Assembly (NCBI GenBank): GCA_020205615.1
Contig: CM035161.1
Coordinates: 3,092,526 to 3,156,525 of the forward strand
Reading direction: 5' to 3'
Origin: Panax quinquefolius
Taxonomy: Eukaryota; Streptophyta; Magnoliopsida; Apiales; Araliaceae
Length of the DNA stretch: 64,000 nt
This document shows, one piece after another, positions 25,335 to 39,928 of this stretch. The notes beneath the pieces are model-generated. The model saw only the letters and a list, made by a program, of their open reading frames with translations, was not told the origin of the DNA and made no database searches. The first letter of the stretch is position 1. Every line of letters begins with the position of its first letter. The position numbers and the translations under genes are program-made.

Positions 25335-27935
25335 TGTAAGACCCCAACTTATTATTAATGAAATTTAATTTTCTATTTATTATTTTGAAATAGTAAGGTT
25401 GATTTGATTAATGTGGATAGTTATGGGTAAAATACATAAATATTTCAAAATAAGCAGTGGTTATAAAATATTCATTGTTGTTTGGGAATATTCGTTTGGT
25501 CGTGGAATATTCGTCTTTGTCGGGGAATATTAAATGCGACGCAAGACTTGATATGTGTGGGCCCCATAACTAAAAAACGATTGGATGAAGAAAACGACAA
25601 ATAGAAGTTGTTTAAAAATAACAGAAGTAGTTATTCAAGTATTATCTTTGTTAAAATACTTCGGTGGTTAAAAAACACAAGAAGATTACCAGTATTGCAC
25701 CAATTATTGATTCTTACGTGAAGGCACCACTCAATAATGCTTCTGATGAATTATTATTCAATTATTTTATTGATTTAATAATTCTTTGCGTTGATATTTT
25801 ATATATCTTTGTTGTTTTGATAATTGTCATTTACACAAGATATTTTTCATTATCGAAGCAATAATTCATATTATCTCGAATAATATTATTAGATAAAATT
25901 ATTGGCAATGTCTAGAAAGTTCATCTAAGGAGAGGTTTGGTCACCTAATTGCTTGCGCCAAGAAGGAGAAATTCTTATTGGAAAGCCCTCTTTCCTAGGA
26001 ACTACACGGTTGTATAATATTGTGATTACTGTAATATTATTTGTGAATAATTAATTATTGATTCATATGATGAGAAAAATATTGATTTTATGTGGATATA
26101 GATGGAAAAATTTTTAATGTGACAATTGTTGAAAATTGAAATTTTATCTTTTTTCGATAAAATAATTCATTTAAATATATTATTATATTTTAATAATATA
26201 ATAATGGTGATATTTTACAACGAATGTGGGATATATGAGTATACGAGGAGGAAGAGTATTTTGTTGTAATAAATATTTAAAACATGTTAAACATGTCGGT
26301 GGACCCCATTTATTGGTGAAATTTGATTATATATTTTGTAAAATCGTTCGTTTGTGGATTTGATTGCCAATTTTGTTTGGAATTTGGAAAACTTTCTTCT
26401 ACAAAGTTGTAGAGAATTGAATTTCCTATAAAAATTCACGAGTTTCAAATTTTTCCGACAAAAGGGCTATTTATTGTGAATTATTGAAGTTCCAAGCTTC
26501 AAATAATTGATTTTTGGAAGTTTAAATTATTTTAAATTAGAAAACGTTTTTATTACTTTTTCTAGAAGGTGGCATGTGCTTATTGAAATGAAATCGATTT
26601 CAAGAGTGGGCGTAGAATTTTGATATATATAATATTATTAAATTAAATTTTCTTTGATGTTTTAAGCGATTTCTATAAATAGGTGCTTAGGTTAGAATTA
26701 AAATTACACGTAAGCTGAAGTTTTCTCTCTATATTATCGAAGCGTATTCTTGTGAGTATTTTGAGTATACTTTGAGTATTGCTATATTGCAAGTTCAAGT
26801 CATAGCCTTTATCCAGGTGTTTCAATTTAAATCTTGTCCTTTGTGAGGTAAGGGATATTTTTTTTCGTAATGATATTATTTCTTCAATATCATTATGTTG
26901 AAATATTGATCTGAAGTTTTTATCAAATTTGGAACTTTTGGTGTCTGAGTTACCATTCACGATATCGACCTTTATTCACGATATCTGATCATTATTCATT
27001 TATCATTTGAGACTATTCATCGAAAAATAAAAATTTTTCTTTTCGTCCAAAATATCTATTCTGGATACTAGCTTTGATTGTATCCATGTTTTGATCATTC
27101 TTGAATTTTACACCACTATAATTATTTTTGAGGTATTTTTTGGACATGGATAAAACAAAGTACGAATCCTTAATCCTTAATCCTTGTCATTTTGTTTCAC
27201 TGGATTCGTTTCTTTAAAAATATTTTTCATTATCCTCAGTCTTAAATGATGATATTATTGAATATCTTTGGCTTGTAGTGTAAAGATGAATGATTTTTGA
27301 AGAATATCTTTGGCCCGTAGTGCAAAGATGAACAGGTGTTTAGATGAACATGATTAACTAATGAATATCTTTGAGTGTAGCAAAGATGAATATTTGATTC
27401 GGATATATATTGATTGATGTTACAGGATAAAAGATAGACAATGAACTTTTAAATTCATACATAGAAGATAGTAGTTTGCATTCTCTACTTAACTCTTCTA
27501 ATGAATTATTATTTCATTGCGAATATTGATTTAAAATTTGTTGTCTATTGTATTCTAGTAGATTTTTCCCATTGAAGACTAACGGTAATTTTTGTATATT
27601 ATCTTAGTCATAATATTCTTTCTTTGGGCTAGTTGAGCTCACCCTTTTCCTTTTTGTTCCATTTTTCTTCTCAATAGGCGAGAATATAAAGCAGTACGCA
27701 GTCGGGGTATGGAATGAAGGTTCTAGAGAGAGTTGTTTAGTAGTCCTCACCATTTTGTAAAATAATGTATCAATAAATGTGATGAGAATTTATTTGAGTA
27801 TAGATATTGTCTAGAAGATAATATTTGTATTCAAACTCACAGTTTTACTGTTGTAATAATAAAGTTGTAGTTGTTTCTGTACCATGTATTGACAACTCAG
27901 AATGGGTGATGTATACCTATTTTGGGGGCGTCACA
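25335..27935 (+). repeat. Element C 3' LTR
   Basis: 2601 bp, preceded by the polypurine tract ATAAGGAGGGAGGT (25321–25334) and ending GGCGTCACA. It has GAATATTC boxes at 25486 and 25505 and hairpin units at about 27256–27390. It differs from the 5' LTR by many small indels as well as substitutions. Confidence 0.93.
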
Positions 27936-27940
27936 ACAGT

Positions 27941-28483
27941 GATTGATTTTAATGGTTTGGTTGCTTGAATTCGCATAATAGGTTGGTTAGGAATATGAAA
28001 GCTAACAACCTTACGAAAATAATCAATTTTTGCATGATGAGTGGTTAACCAATCAATCCCTAGAATTACATCAAATGCAAGTATTTTCAATGAAATAAGA
28101 TCGACAGGTAATGTGAGGGTACCAATTTGAACCAAACAATACTTATAAACAGTGCATGTAATGAAGGTTTCTCCCAACGGAGTTTCAAAAGATAAGTCAA
28201 AGTCTAATTTCTCCAGAGTCAAATTTAAACTTTGAGCGCAAGTAGGAGAAATAAAAGAATGGGTAGACCCGATATCAAATAAGGTATATACTTCGCTAGA
28301 GTTTATGATAAGCTTACCCGTGATGACCTCGTTTGGGTTCCTTGCTTTCTGGGAGGTCACGACAAACGCTCTCCCTTGCACTACTAGCTTTGTCTTTTTT
28401 GGGACGTCCTTTGGTGCCTCCATCCTAGCTGAACTTGTCTTCGGTGAACGACAAAATCGAGCTAGGTGACTTTTCTTCCACAA
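27941..28483 (-). pseudogene. Element B protease region
   Basis: A single open stretch with VITGKLIINSSEVYTLFDIGSTH (catalytic triad reads DIG, as in A), then the second half of retropepsin and the linker HIPNQP. The frame runs towards RT, which lies beyond element C at 17983. Upstream it begins within the zinc-knuckle end (SHLARFCRSP). Confidence 0.9.
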
Positions 28484-29524
28484 TTATAACACGCTTTGAC
28501 TGGCATCGCGTAGTTTGGGTGATGTGTCCTTCCCTCCGCATTTGAAGCATATGATAGGTGGTCGTTTTCCTTCCTTCACCATGGGTGCTGGTGCTGACGT
28601 CTTTCCATCATTGTTGAATCTCCTCTTCTTGAAATGTCCATTCTTATTGTTTTAGCCATGATTACCACCGAAGTGGTTACCATTTCTGGCATGTTGATTC
28701 CCTCCACGCTTATTGTCACCGCTTCGATGAATGTTATCACTGGTATTATCATTTTGTCGGCTGCTCTCTTTTGGTTGGGTTGACTCATTATCGCGCTCCA
28801 ATAACTGAGCCCTATTAACAACATCTGAATATAAACACAGTTTATGAGAGATAAGATATTGACGTATCTCGGGTTCCAAATCTCTTAGAAACATTCGCGT
28901 CATTCTCTCCTCATTATCAACCAAATGGGACGCAAACCGGGACAACTCGGCAAACTTGGCTTCATACTGCGACACGGTCATGTTTTTTTGCTCCAGCTTA
29001 ATGAACTCTACCTCTTTCATGTGACGAATACTTTCGGGAAAGTACTTGTCGTTGAATAATTCTCGGAACTTCTCCCAAGTCATCTTCGGTCTGGCGGCGG
29101 TTGAGTCGTTTCTGATTCCCACCGATGAATGTCTGCCTCTGCACGCAACATGAAGGTGGTGTGAAGGAACTTTTGCTCTCGGAGCATCCCAAGACATCAA
29201 ATATCTTGCAGATCGCTTTCCATCACGTCTCGCCTTAAGTGGTTTGGCTCTCAAAAAACTCGGTGGTCCCAGTTCCAAGCGCTAAGCTTGGTGATGACCG
29301 TCCGAGAGTTGCCGGTGTTTCCACCTGTATTTGGATGAGTCTCTCTGCACGATCTTTGCATGAATTTGAAAGCCTCTGAACATTCCATCGTTCATCATTT
29401 GGTCAATGTTGTTGTTTGCATGAGGATTGTCGCCTTCACGATGCACATTGTCTCCGATTATTGATGCGTGGAGACTCAGCGGTCTCTGTGCTCCATTAAT
29501 GTTCTCAATATTCTCGGATGCCAT
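28484..29524 (-). pseudogene. Element B gag
   Basis: The start is likely the ATG at 29524 (MASENIENINGAQRP). The capsid core is open at 28652–29278 (WEKFRELFNDKYFPES, MTVSQYEAKF, LSRFASHLVDNEERM). One frameshift near 29280 separates the N-terminus from the core, and others separate the core from two zinc knuckles around 28450–28560. This is the best preserved capsid core in the window. Confidence 0.88.
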
Positions 29525-29708
29525 TTTCAAATCTTGCCACAAAATAAGGGTTAATTAACATATCATATATTATCCTATACTCGTAGACCAATTAAATACA
29601 AAATAAACTTAGGTAGGTCATACTTAGTGAAGAATTCCCCGTCTCACCTCCTAGTTCTTGTCTCACATCTCATTTAGGGATCATATCCTAAGCTTTTTTA
29701 TACTAACC

Positions 29709-32383
29709 GTGGACGCCCCCAAAATAGGTATACATCACCTATTACGAGAAGTCGCCAAATATACGGTGAGAATACAAATACAATCTTTAATATACAACAA
29801 GAGAAATTACATACATGAGTTTTAATAAAAATATTGTCTTCAGACAATATCCACTCTTAGAATAAGTCTTCATTACATTTATTATCACACTATTTAGCAG
29901 AATAGTGAGGGACTACTAATACTATCATCTGGACCGTCACTCCGTTCCCCAACTAGTCCCGGCTACGTTCTCATTTCCTGAAGAGAACGGTGAAAGAAAG
30001 GGTGAGCTCAACTAGCCCGATGAAGAAATATTATAACTAAGATAATGCGAATAAATTATCATTAGTCTTCAACAATGTTAAAGCGATAAAATACAATAGA
30101 CATCAAGTTTAAGCTGTAGCGGAACATATCTGATCCATTAAAAGAGTCAAGTAGAGAATAAAATCTACTATCATTTATTATTTAAAAAGGTTTTCATCAC
30201 TTTTATCATTTGGGACTTAGCTTAATAAATAAACCACATCATCCACGCACTACTGACGAGGATATTCATTAATATCACAACCACAAATTATCCATACACC
30301 ACGAGCCGAGGATGAGTCGTGTGTATTCATCAATGGTCATGATCATGCCAACAAAGCGTCCATCAATGCACTACGGGTCAATGAGGACTTTTACCACATC
30401 ATTTGTAACATTACGGTCATGATTATTACCGAATAATCCATGGTCATAATCATACCAAGTCCATCTATGCACTACTGAAGCCACGAGATGACTTTCAAAA
30501 AATATAAACATGAGGATGATGACAATGATATAAGAGTTCAATAAAACAAGTTCAAGAATTAATTTATTCAGGAACTAATAACATCAAATTGTCAACATGA
30601 TACTTCTCAGAGAGTAAAATTTAAGAATGCTCGGAAGAATATTTTCATGAAAGATCTTTGGATGAAGTGCAAATATCGAGGATATTCCACTAATTTCATG
30701 GAGTATAAGTCAAAACTTTAACCAATTGAGTATAATAAAGAATGGAATAACAAAAGAAATCACCATGCATGCGGTCACTTACATAGGCAGGTTATTCCAA
30801 TGAATAATAAATAATGAATCTATTAGTCCGGCAGAAACGCGCATACGGACATGATATTCAACGAGAATAATAAAGAGCGGAACCCGGTCCCACAGAAACG
30901 CATGAATAGGATATTACAATGAAGAATAATAAAGAATGGAATAAAAACAAAATTTCACCATGTATGCGGTACTTCGAATAGACAAGTTATTCCAAGAGAA
31001 TAATAAATAATGGAATAACAGAAGAATTTCACCAAGTATAGGGTAGATCACAGCGTATACTGAGTTATTCCAATGAGAATAATAAAGAATGTAATAATGT
31101 GAAGTTCTCTTCATGAATATGAAAAAAAATACCCTTTACCTTATAAATAAAGTACTACTCAAGCGGTAGAAGGCGGGATTTACTTGAAGAAACTTGACTA
31201 CGCTCAAAGCTTTCTTAAACGCTAAAGAAATACGCTCAAGATTATAGAAGAAGAATTTCTCTACAGTTTCTCTCTACAGAGTTTCAAAGTGAATTCGTAA
31301 GAAATAATGAAGGAATGAAGCTTTATTTATGAAAAATGGGTGAATAATGCTTGAATCTATGAAGCAGTTCAGATTGATTTACTTTTAAGCAGACGGTCAG
31401 ATTGGTTTACAATAAAATATAATATATTCTATTTATAATCTAATAAAACGAATAACTTTATAAAAGTATTACATTTTTATATAAAAAGATTTTACTATGC
31501 AAATACTACGCAGAGCCTTATCAAAACACTATGCATAATAAAATATAATATATTCTAATTATTGTTTAATAAAAGCAGATAACTTTAGAAAAGTATTTTG
31601 TTTTATATAAAAAGATTTTACTATTAGCCTTTAATAAAAGCGAATAACTTTATAAAAGTATTACATTTTTATATAAAAAAGCTTTTACGTTTTATTACAT
31701 TAATAATACTAATGAAACAAAACTTCATCATCGTTATCATAATTCACACTATTAATCGATCGAAGTCGTTCTAAGGAAAGAGGGCTTTCAATAAGGATTT
31801 CTCCCTATTGGCGCATGCGATTTAGGTGACCAAACCTCTCTTGGCGGACTTCAGACATCGTTAATAATGCAATAATAATATTAACAACTTTGTTATCTCA
31901 ATTATTGATTTAATAATATATAAAATATTGACAATAATTGAATCAAATAACGTGAGATACTTATCGCAACAATTCTTGAAGCAATAATTGAACAAAACCG
32001 AAAGTGACTTTCACGTAAGCATCAATAATCAATACCGTGTGCTACTACGCAACCACGCGTATTCTGTACTTTTATTTGGGTATTTCAACGATTAACAGTA
32101 AAACTTCCACCGTTATTTTCATAAAATATATTTTTTTTTGTCGTTTTCTCAATCAGGATAATAATTTCGTTGTGGGGTCCACTAATGATTGTCTTGGTCA
32201 TCTGAATATTCCTGTTAAAAGCGAATATTCTCAAACCAATCGAATATTATAAACAACTTGCGTACTTTACATAATTTCTAAATATTACCCACAACTATAA
32301 CATTATATCAAATTCATTCCATAATATTTAAAAATGATAATTATAGAAAATTCATCTTTATTCATAAAAGTTGGGGTCTTACA
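29709..32383 (-). repeat. Element B 5' LTR
   Basis: About 2675 bp. Its inner end (CCGTGGACGCCCC) is altered from TGTGGCGCC, so the boundary is good to a few bases. The primer site just inside (29690–29708) is strongly diverged. Hairpin units lie at about 30240–30490. Confidence 0.88.
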
Positions 32384-32388
32384 TTACT

Positions 32389-33145
32389 ATTCACGTATAC
32401 GACACTATTCACGTATACGGCACTATTCACCGAAAAATAAATTTTTTTTCTTTTTGTCCAAGATGTCTATTATGGTTACTATCTTTGATTGTATCCATGT
32501 TTTGATCTTTATTTTTGAATTCTGCTTCACAATTGGTTATTATGAAGTACTATTGATTTTGGATAAATTGTTATACGAATCTCTAATATTTGTCCTTCTG
32601 TCTCACTGAATTCGTTTTCTTTAAAATATTTTTCATCATCCTCAGTTTTAAATGATGATATTATTGAATATCTTTGGCCCGTAGTGCAAAGATGAACAAG
32701 TGTTGAGATGAACATGATCGACTGGTGATATAAATAAATATCTTTGGCCTGTAGCGCAAAGATGAATGATTAACTGATGAATATCTTTGTCCTGTAGTAC
32801 AAAAATAAATATTTGATTAAAGATGTATATTGATTGATGTTACATGGATAAAATATTGATGATGAACTTTTAAATCTTAGAAGATAGTAGAATTCATTCT
32901 TTACGTGACTCTTCTAATGGATTGTTGTTTCCGCTGCATTTGTTGATCTAAAACTTGTTGTTTATTATATTCTATCAGATTTTTCCCTGTTGAAGACTAA
33001 TGATAATTTGTTGTATATTATCTTAGTCATAATATTCTTTTTGGGCTAGTGAGCTCACCATTTTCTTTTTTGTTCATTTTTTTCTTCTCGGGAGGTGAGA
33101 AACATAGCAGGATCGAGTCGGGGTATGGAGTGATGATTCTAGAAA
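32389..33145 (+). repeat. Element A 3' LTR, second piece
   Basis: Continues the LTR exactly where 12734 stops (ATTCACGTATACG in both the 5' LTR and here), up to AGAAA at 33141–33145, where D is inserted. It contains three hairpin units (32660–32810). Confidence 0.93.
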
Positions 33146-35555
33146 TGTGAGACCCCAGATTTTATTAATAAAGATTTAAATTTGGTCGAAATAATTTTTT
33201 TTAATATTATGGTGTGAATTTGAGATAATATTATAGTTGTGGGTAGTATTTATAAATTTTGCAAAGTATGCAGTGGTTATATTATATTCGATTGGTGGGG
33301 AATATTCGGTTTAGCAGGAATATTCGTGACAACGGCTCAATCATTGGTGGACCCCATAATGTAATTATTATCGGATTGAGAAAACGACAAAAATATTTTA
33401 TTGAAATAACGGCGGGAAGTTTTACTGGTGGTTCTTTGTTGAACTACTTCGGTAGTAAAAATACGATGTCGTGTGGTTGCATAGTAGTTATTACACCGGT
33501 ATTGATTATTGATGCTTATGTGAGAAGTCACCGGTTTGATTCCATTATTGTCGATTAATAATATGAATTATTATAGCGATAATGACGTTTTGTTTTTATT
33601 CAGTATTATTAACGTAATAAAAGCGAAACATCTTTTATATAAAATAGAATACTTTATTAAAGTTATTCTATAAATAAATAGAATATATTATATTTTATTA
33701 TGCATAGTGTTGCGTAGTGTTTTTGCATAGTATTGCATAGTGTTTGCATAGTAGAAATGTTTTTATATAAATAGAATATATTATATTTTATTTAAAAGAT
33801 TTTTCTTTAAATATGGACCGTCGATTAAAGTAAATCAACTGGACCGTTTCATGGATTAGAATTACTTATGCATTCCATTTTTCTATAAATAGAAGCTCAT
33901 TCCTTCATTATTTTCTTACGAATTCATTGAAACTAGAGAGAGAAATTATATAGAGAAGTTATGAGAGAAAATTATAGAAAGAAGAAGAGTATTCTCGCTA
34001 CTTCACTATTTCTATATTAGGTTCTTTTACTGTAGTGGGTGTTATTCTTTCTTCTTGAAGAGAACTTCATTATTCCATTCATTATTATTACGTTGGAATA
34101 ACTTCGTAAAAGTGGCATACCCTATACATAACCTCACTTATACTCTAAGATACCCTATACTTGGTGAAATCCTTATGTTATTCCATCGCTTATTATTACA
34201 TTGGAATAACTTTTAGAGTCTGTGGTTTACCCTATACTTGGTGACATTCTTCTATTATTCATTGGAACATCCATTCATGTGTTTTACAAGGACTGGTTCC
34301 GCTTTTTATTATACTGTTGGAACATCTGTCATACGTGTTTTTTACAGGACTGGTTAAAATCTTTATCATTCTGTTGGAATATCTATATCGTGTGTTGTAC
34401 ACCGGATCTCGGGTTCCATCTTTATTATTCTGTTGGAACATCCCGCTTCGGTGTGAATTTCACCGACTGGTTCCGTTATTATTATTCATTGGAATAACTC
34501 ATCTGTCACGCGGCACCGCATGCATGGTGATTTCTTTTGTTATTCCATTCTTTATTATACCCAGTTGGTTAAAACTTTGACTTCTATACTCCATGAAATT
34601 AGTAGAATATCCTTGATATTTGCGTTTCATCCAAAGATCTTTTCATGGAAATATTCTTCGATCATTCTTGAATTTTACTCACTAAACAAAGATTCATGTT
34701 GATAATTTGACGTTAATAATTCATGGATTAAATAATTCTTGAACTTGTTTTATTGAATTATTATGTCATTGTCATCATCCTCATGTTATATTATGTTATC
34801 TTTGGCTTTACGTGCATAGATGAACTTAGTATGATTATGACGAGGATCATTCGGTATAATCGTGACTTGATATAAATGATGTGACAAAAGTCCCTGGGTG
34901 CTGAATGTAATGCGTTGATGGATAGTTTTGGTATGATTATGACCGGGGTGATTCGGTATAGTCATGACCATTGATAATTTGATGAAAATCCTTGACCGTG
35001 GATGCGTGGATGATTAGATGTGGTGGTTTATTTATTGTTGAGTCTCGTGATAAAAATTGATGAAAACCTTTTAAAACCTAAAAGATAGTAGACTTTATTC
35101 TCTACTTGACTCTTTTAATGGGTTGCTTATTCTGCCGCATTAAACCTGGTTGTCTATTGTATTTTATCGGTTTAACATCTTTGTTGAAGGCTAATGATAA
35201 TTTATTCGCATTATCTTAGTCATAATATTTCATTGGGCTAGTTGAGCTCACCCTTTCTTTCACTTTGTTCTTGAGTGAAATGAGAACATAATTTGGGACG
35301 AAGTCCTGGGAACGAAGTAATGGTCCAGAGGATAGCATTAGTAGTCCTCACTATTCGTGAAATAGTGTGATAATAGTTGTAATGAGGACTCCTTTTGAGT
35401 TTGTATAATATCTAGTAGACAAAATTTGTATTCAAACTCACGGTTTATGTCAGTATTGTACACAGCAGTTATATTAGTAAGTTGTATTTGAATTTATGTA
35501 CCATGTAAGTGGCGACCCAAGATGGGTGGCGTATACCTAATTTTGGGGCGTCACA
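33146..35555 (+). repeat. Element D 5' LTR
   Basis: TGTGAGACCCC to GGGGCGTCACA. Related to but distinct from the LTRs of A–C. GAATATTC boxes at 33300 and 33318; hairpin-like units between about 34797 and 35010. Open stretches near 34220–34700 are chance frames in a region of TTATTCATTGGAATA-type repeats. Confidence 0.93.
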
Positions 35556-35737
35556 ACAGTATCGAGCTTAGGATATGATCCACCGCTAAGATGTGAGAAT
35601 AATACTAGAGAGGAGAGGCGGGAATTCCTTCGCTAGTATGACCTACCTAAATTTATTTGGTATTTAATTGGTCGGTCAGAGTATAGGGATAATATGTGAT
35701 ATGTTAATTAACCCTTATTTTGTGGCAGTGTTTGAAA

Positions 35738-36925
<1,188 letters not shown>

Positions 36926-36929
36926 ATAA

Positions 36930-37660
36930 AATTATCACGGGTAAGTTAATCGTAAGCTCTTGCGAAGTCTATACCGTGTTAGGTACCACTTCTACCCACT
37001 CTTTTATTTCACCTAGTTGCATTCAACGTTTGAATTTGACTCCGAAGAAGTTAAACTTTGACTTATTGGTTGAAACTTCGTTAGTAGGAGCCTTCGTTAT
37101 CGCTACTATTTTTTTAAATCTTGTTTAATTCAAATAAACATTTTCACGTTACCTGTCGATCTTATCTTTTTGAAAATATTTGCCTTTGATGTGATTTTTG
37201 AGTCAATTGGTTTAGCTACTCATCATGCTTTTCATAAGGTTGTTAGCTTTTATATTTATAACAACCCGTTATACTAATTCAAAGTAACCAAATCCTAAAG
37301 TTAATCATTGTCATATCAAGCCATAAGTAAAGAGCCCGAACCTTTCGTTGTTAACTTCCTTGTGTGGAATGCACCGAAGCCAAAGCTTCAGAGGCGACAT
37401 CGTGAATGAAGATGGCAAGTTTATAGGTATCATTGTGAGGTACTATCTAGGTTAAGGGATAGAAGTCACAGTTGGTATCAATGTGACGTACTATCCAAGT
37501 CTTAGATGAGAGTCACAGTTTTGAATGATATTTCTATTATTAATAAATTTCCTAGCGTATTTATGAAGATTTCCTAGCCTACCCTAGAGCGTGAAATCGA
37601 ATTTTGTATTGACCCCAGTACAAAAACCCATTTCTTAAACCCTCAAATATTTCTTCAACT
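36930..37660 (+). pseudogene. Element D protease scrap and RT N-terminal scrap
   Basis: Protease sequence is recognisable (KLIVSSCEVYTVLGTTSTHSFIS) but the catalytic Asp-Thr-Gly is lost. A short duplicated-looking segment follows (37320–37520), then the RT N-terminus ([24 protein letters not shown]) near 37525–37610. Coding similarity ends there. Confidence 0.75.
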
Positions 37661-38860
37661 AAATGAACAGTTTACTTGGTTTATGATGAAAGTCATAATA
37701 AAAGCATTGGAATAATGAAAATCATGGGTATATGAGGTATTAGTAAGTTTTATGATGAGTTATGTTGGTTATTATGTGAAAACATGAAAGTTTCTTAGAA
37801 ATCACAAAGAGTTGAAAATCAGATTTTGGTGAAAAACGTAACATGAAATTCAATTGACCATATCTCCTATTATATTTTGAATTTTTGAATGTGGTCAAGT
37901 CCTAGAGTTAGATCTATGAGTTACCTAACTAATCCAAGTGGAATTACTGGAAAAGGTGTTGTAGATTTTTGTGTGGACTGATTTTAGCAAAGGAGGTCAA
38001 AGCTGTAAATTTCGAAAATGCTACTGCCCAGAAACTTTAAGGGACTGTTTCGGCCACTTAAATTATGAGAAAAATTCTGGCCTTTTGGGACATGAAGGTA
38101 TATGGTATAAAGTACCTCCTGTCCAAAAATGAGCTCATTCTGACTTAAAATGAGCAAGTTATGACTATTTCAATATTTAGGTTTTCCCAATTTAAAAACG
38201 CTATAACCGGAGTTCTATAACTCCGATGACCATGAAATTTAAACTAGAAGCTCACGTTAACATGTGTGAGGTCCTGCCAAGATTTGGGAATTTTTGGAGT
38301 TAAACTTGAGGTAGCTAATTTCTTAAGGAATTTATTGGAAATTGATTTTTGAAAAATAGTAAATGAATTTTAAAAATTCCGAGAAAAATATATTTTCATC
38401 ATGGAACTATATTATGCTAAATTCCAGAAAAGAAATATTTTTGGGACTGATTTGATATTTTTCATGAAAATAGTTTAGTTACGAACATATGAGTTAAATA
38501 TGTTATGTGAAGTAACAAAGTTGAAAATAGGATTTTATGGCTAGAGAATCCTATATAGAGTATATGCATATTTTTTTGAGAGATTTGATAATTGGTGATG
38601 ATATCTTATGAGTATGACATTTTTGAATGATTAAATGCATTATATGGTAAAGTGTAAACAATTAAGATAAATTGTTTATAAATTTAAGAAGTGATTAAAA
38701 TATTGTTATAATATTAATGTTATTAGATTATGAGATTATTAAATGATTGATAACATGGGGATATTCTTGAATCCTGGATAAATTATATTATAAATGTTTA
38801 ATATTTATCCTTTATCTCATTTGATTGATTCTTTATATCATTATCCTCGTATTTTATATT
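37661..38860 (+). other. Noncoding filler in element D, in place of pol
   Basis: No protein similarity in any frame. AT-rich, with a stretch near 37960–38060 that resembles LTR sequence of gypsy elements in style (inference only). It occupies the place where RT, RNase H and integrase would be. Confidence 0.6.
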
Positions 38861-38869
38861 ATGTTGAAA

Positions 38870-39735
38870 GTCATCATGGCACAGAAGTGCATAGATGGAC
38901 TTGGTATGATTATGACCACGGATTATTCGGTATAATCATAACAGTAAATGAATACACAATTATCTTTGGTAGTAGTGCATGGATAATTTGTGGTCGTGAT
39001 ATCTTCTTGAATATCCTTGGCACGTAGTGCGGGGATGATTCGATGATGTGGATTAATTATTGGTGAGTCTCGGTGAATGAAATATTAATTCATGGATGTG
39101 TTCAAAGTCATACGTGGCTTACGTGCATAGATGGACTTGGTATGATTATGACCGAGGATTGTTTTGGCATAATCATAATCAGAATTGAAAACACAATTAT
39201 CTTTGGCCGTAGTGCATGGATAATTTGTGGTCGTGATCTTAATGAAAATCCTTGGCAGTAGAGTGCGGGGATGATTCGATGATATGGATTAATTATTGAA
39301 GTGAGTCTCGCAATGAAATATTAATTCATGGATGCGTTCAAAGTCATCGTGGCTTACGTGCATAGATGGACTTGGTATGATTATGACCGAGGATTGTTGG
39401 GGTATAATCATAACCGTAGTAATTGAAAACACAATTATCTTTGGTCGTAAAATGCATGGATAATTTGTGGTCGTGATACTAATGAATATCCTTGGCGTAG
39501 TAGTGCGGGGATGATTCGATGATGTGGATTAATTATTGAGCCGAGTCTCAAAGAATGAAATATTAATTCATGGATGCGTTCAAAGTCATACGTGGCTTAC
39601 GTGCATAGATGGACTTGGTATGATTATGACTCGAGGATTGTTGGTATAATCATAATCAGATTGAAAACACGAATATCCTTGCCCAATGGTGCATGGATAA
39701 TTCGTGGTCGTGATACTATTAAAGCTGCGTCTTAG
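38870..39735 (+). repeat. Tandem array, four ~238-bp units, in element D
   Basis: Units start CATAGATGGACTTGGTATGA at 38890, 39126, 39361 and 39604 (periods 236, 235 and 243 bp). Each unit carries about three hairpin-like modules around GTAGTGC or TACGTGC. The same modules occur singly in the LTRs of D (34797–35010, 41570–41800), so the array appears to be an amplified LTR segment. Confidence 0.85.
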
Positions 39736-39915
39736 CATTATTGGTTTTCTGATTTGTATATCTTTTGCTTTGTAGTGCAAAAGATGAATTGTTAATGAAT
39801 AGCTTTGGCGATTTCAAAGATGAATTTAATATTTTTAAACGATAAAGGTATTCAAGGTATCCTCATCTCTTTATCATACGGTCATCGTACTTCTAATTTC
39901 GGCGAGAAATTCCAT

Positions 39916-39928
39916 AAGGAGGGGAGAT
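39916..39928 (+). other. Polypurine tract of element D
   Basis: AAGGAGGGGAGAT directly before the 3' LTR start TGTGAGACC. Confidence 0.75.

Larger units (their letters stand above)
17984..27935 (+). mobile_element. Element C: Ty3/gypsy chromovirus inserted in B's pol
   Basis: A complete 9952-bp element with two LTRs (17984–20578, 25335–27935) and a perfect 5-bp duplication ACAGT (17979–17983, 27936–27940). Excising it and one ACAGT restores B's protein-coding frame direction across the junction (linker between protease and RT). It is the innermost element, so it inserted after B did. Its gag-pol contains very many 1–6 bp indels. Confidence 0.96.
12735..32383 (-). mobile_element. Element B: Ty3/gypsy chromovirus, inserted in A's 3' LTR
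   Basis: On the reverse strand. The 3' LTR is at the left (12735–15378) and the 5' LTR at the right (about 29709–32383). Flanked by a perfect 5-bp duplication TTACT (12730–12734 and 32384–32388). Its own sequence is about 9.7 kb; element C fills 17984–27935 within the protease–RT junction. Order read leftward from the right: gag, zinc knuckles, protease, [C], RT, RNase H, integrase, chromodomain. Confidence 0.95.

Noticed and set aside
38870..39735. Regular repeats that might suggest a CRISPR-like array
   Set aside because: Units are ~238 bp and nearly identical throughout, without unique spacers, in a plant retrotransposon.
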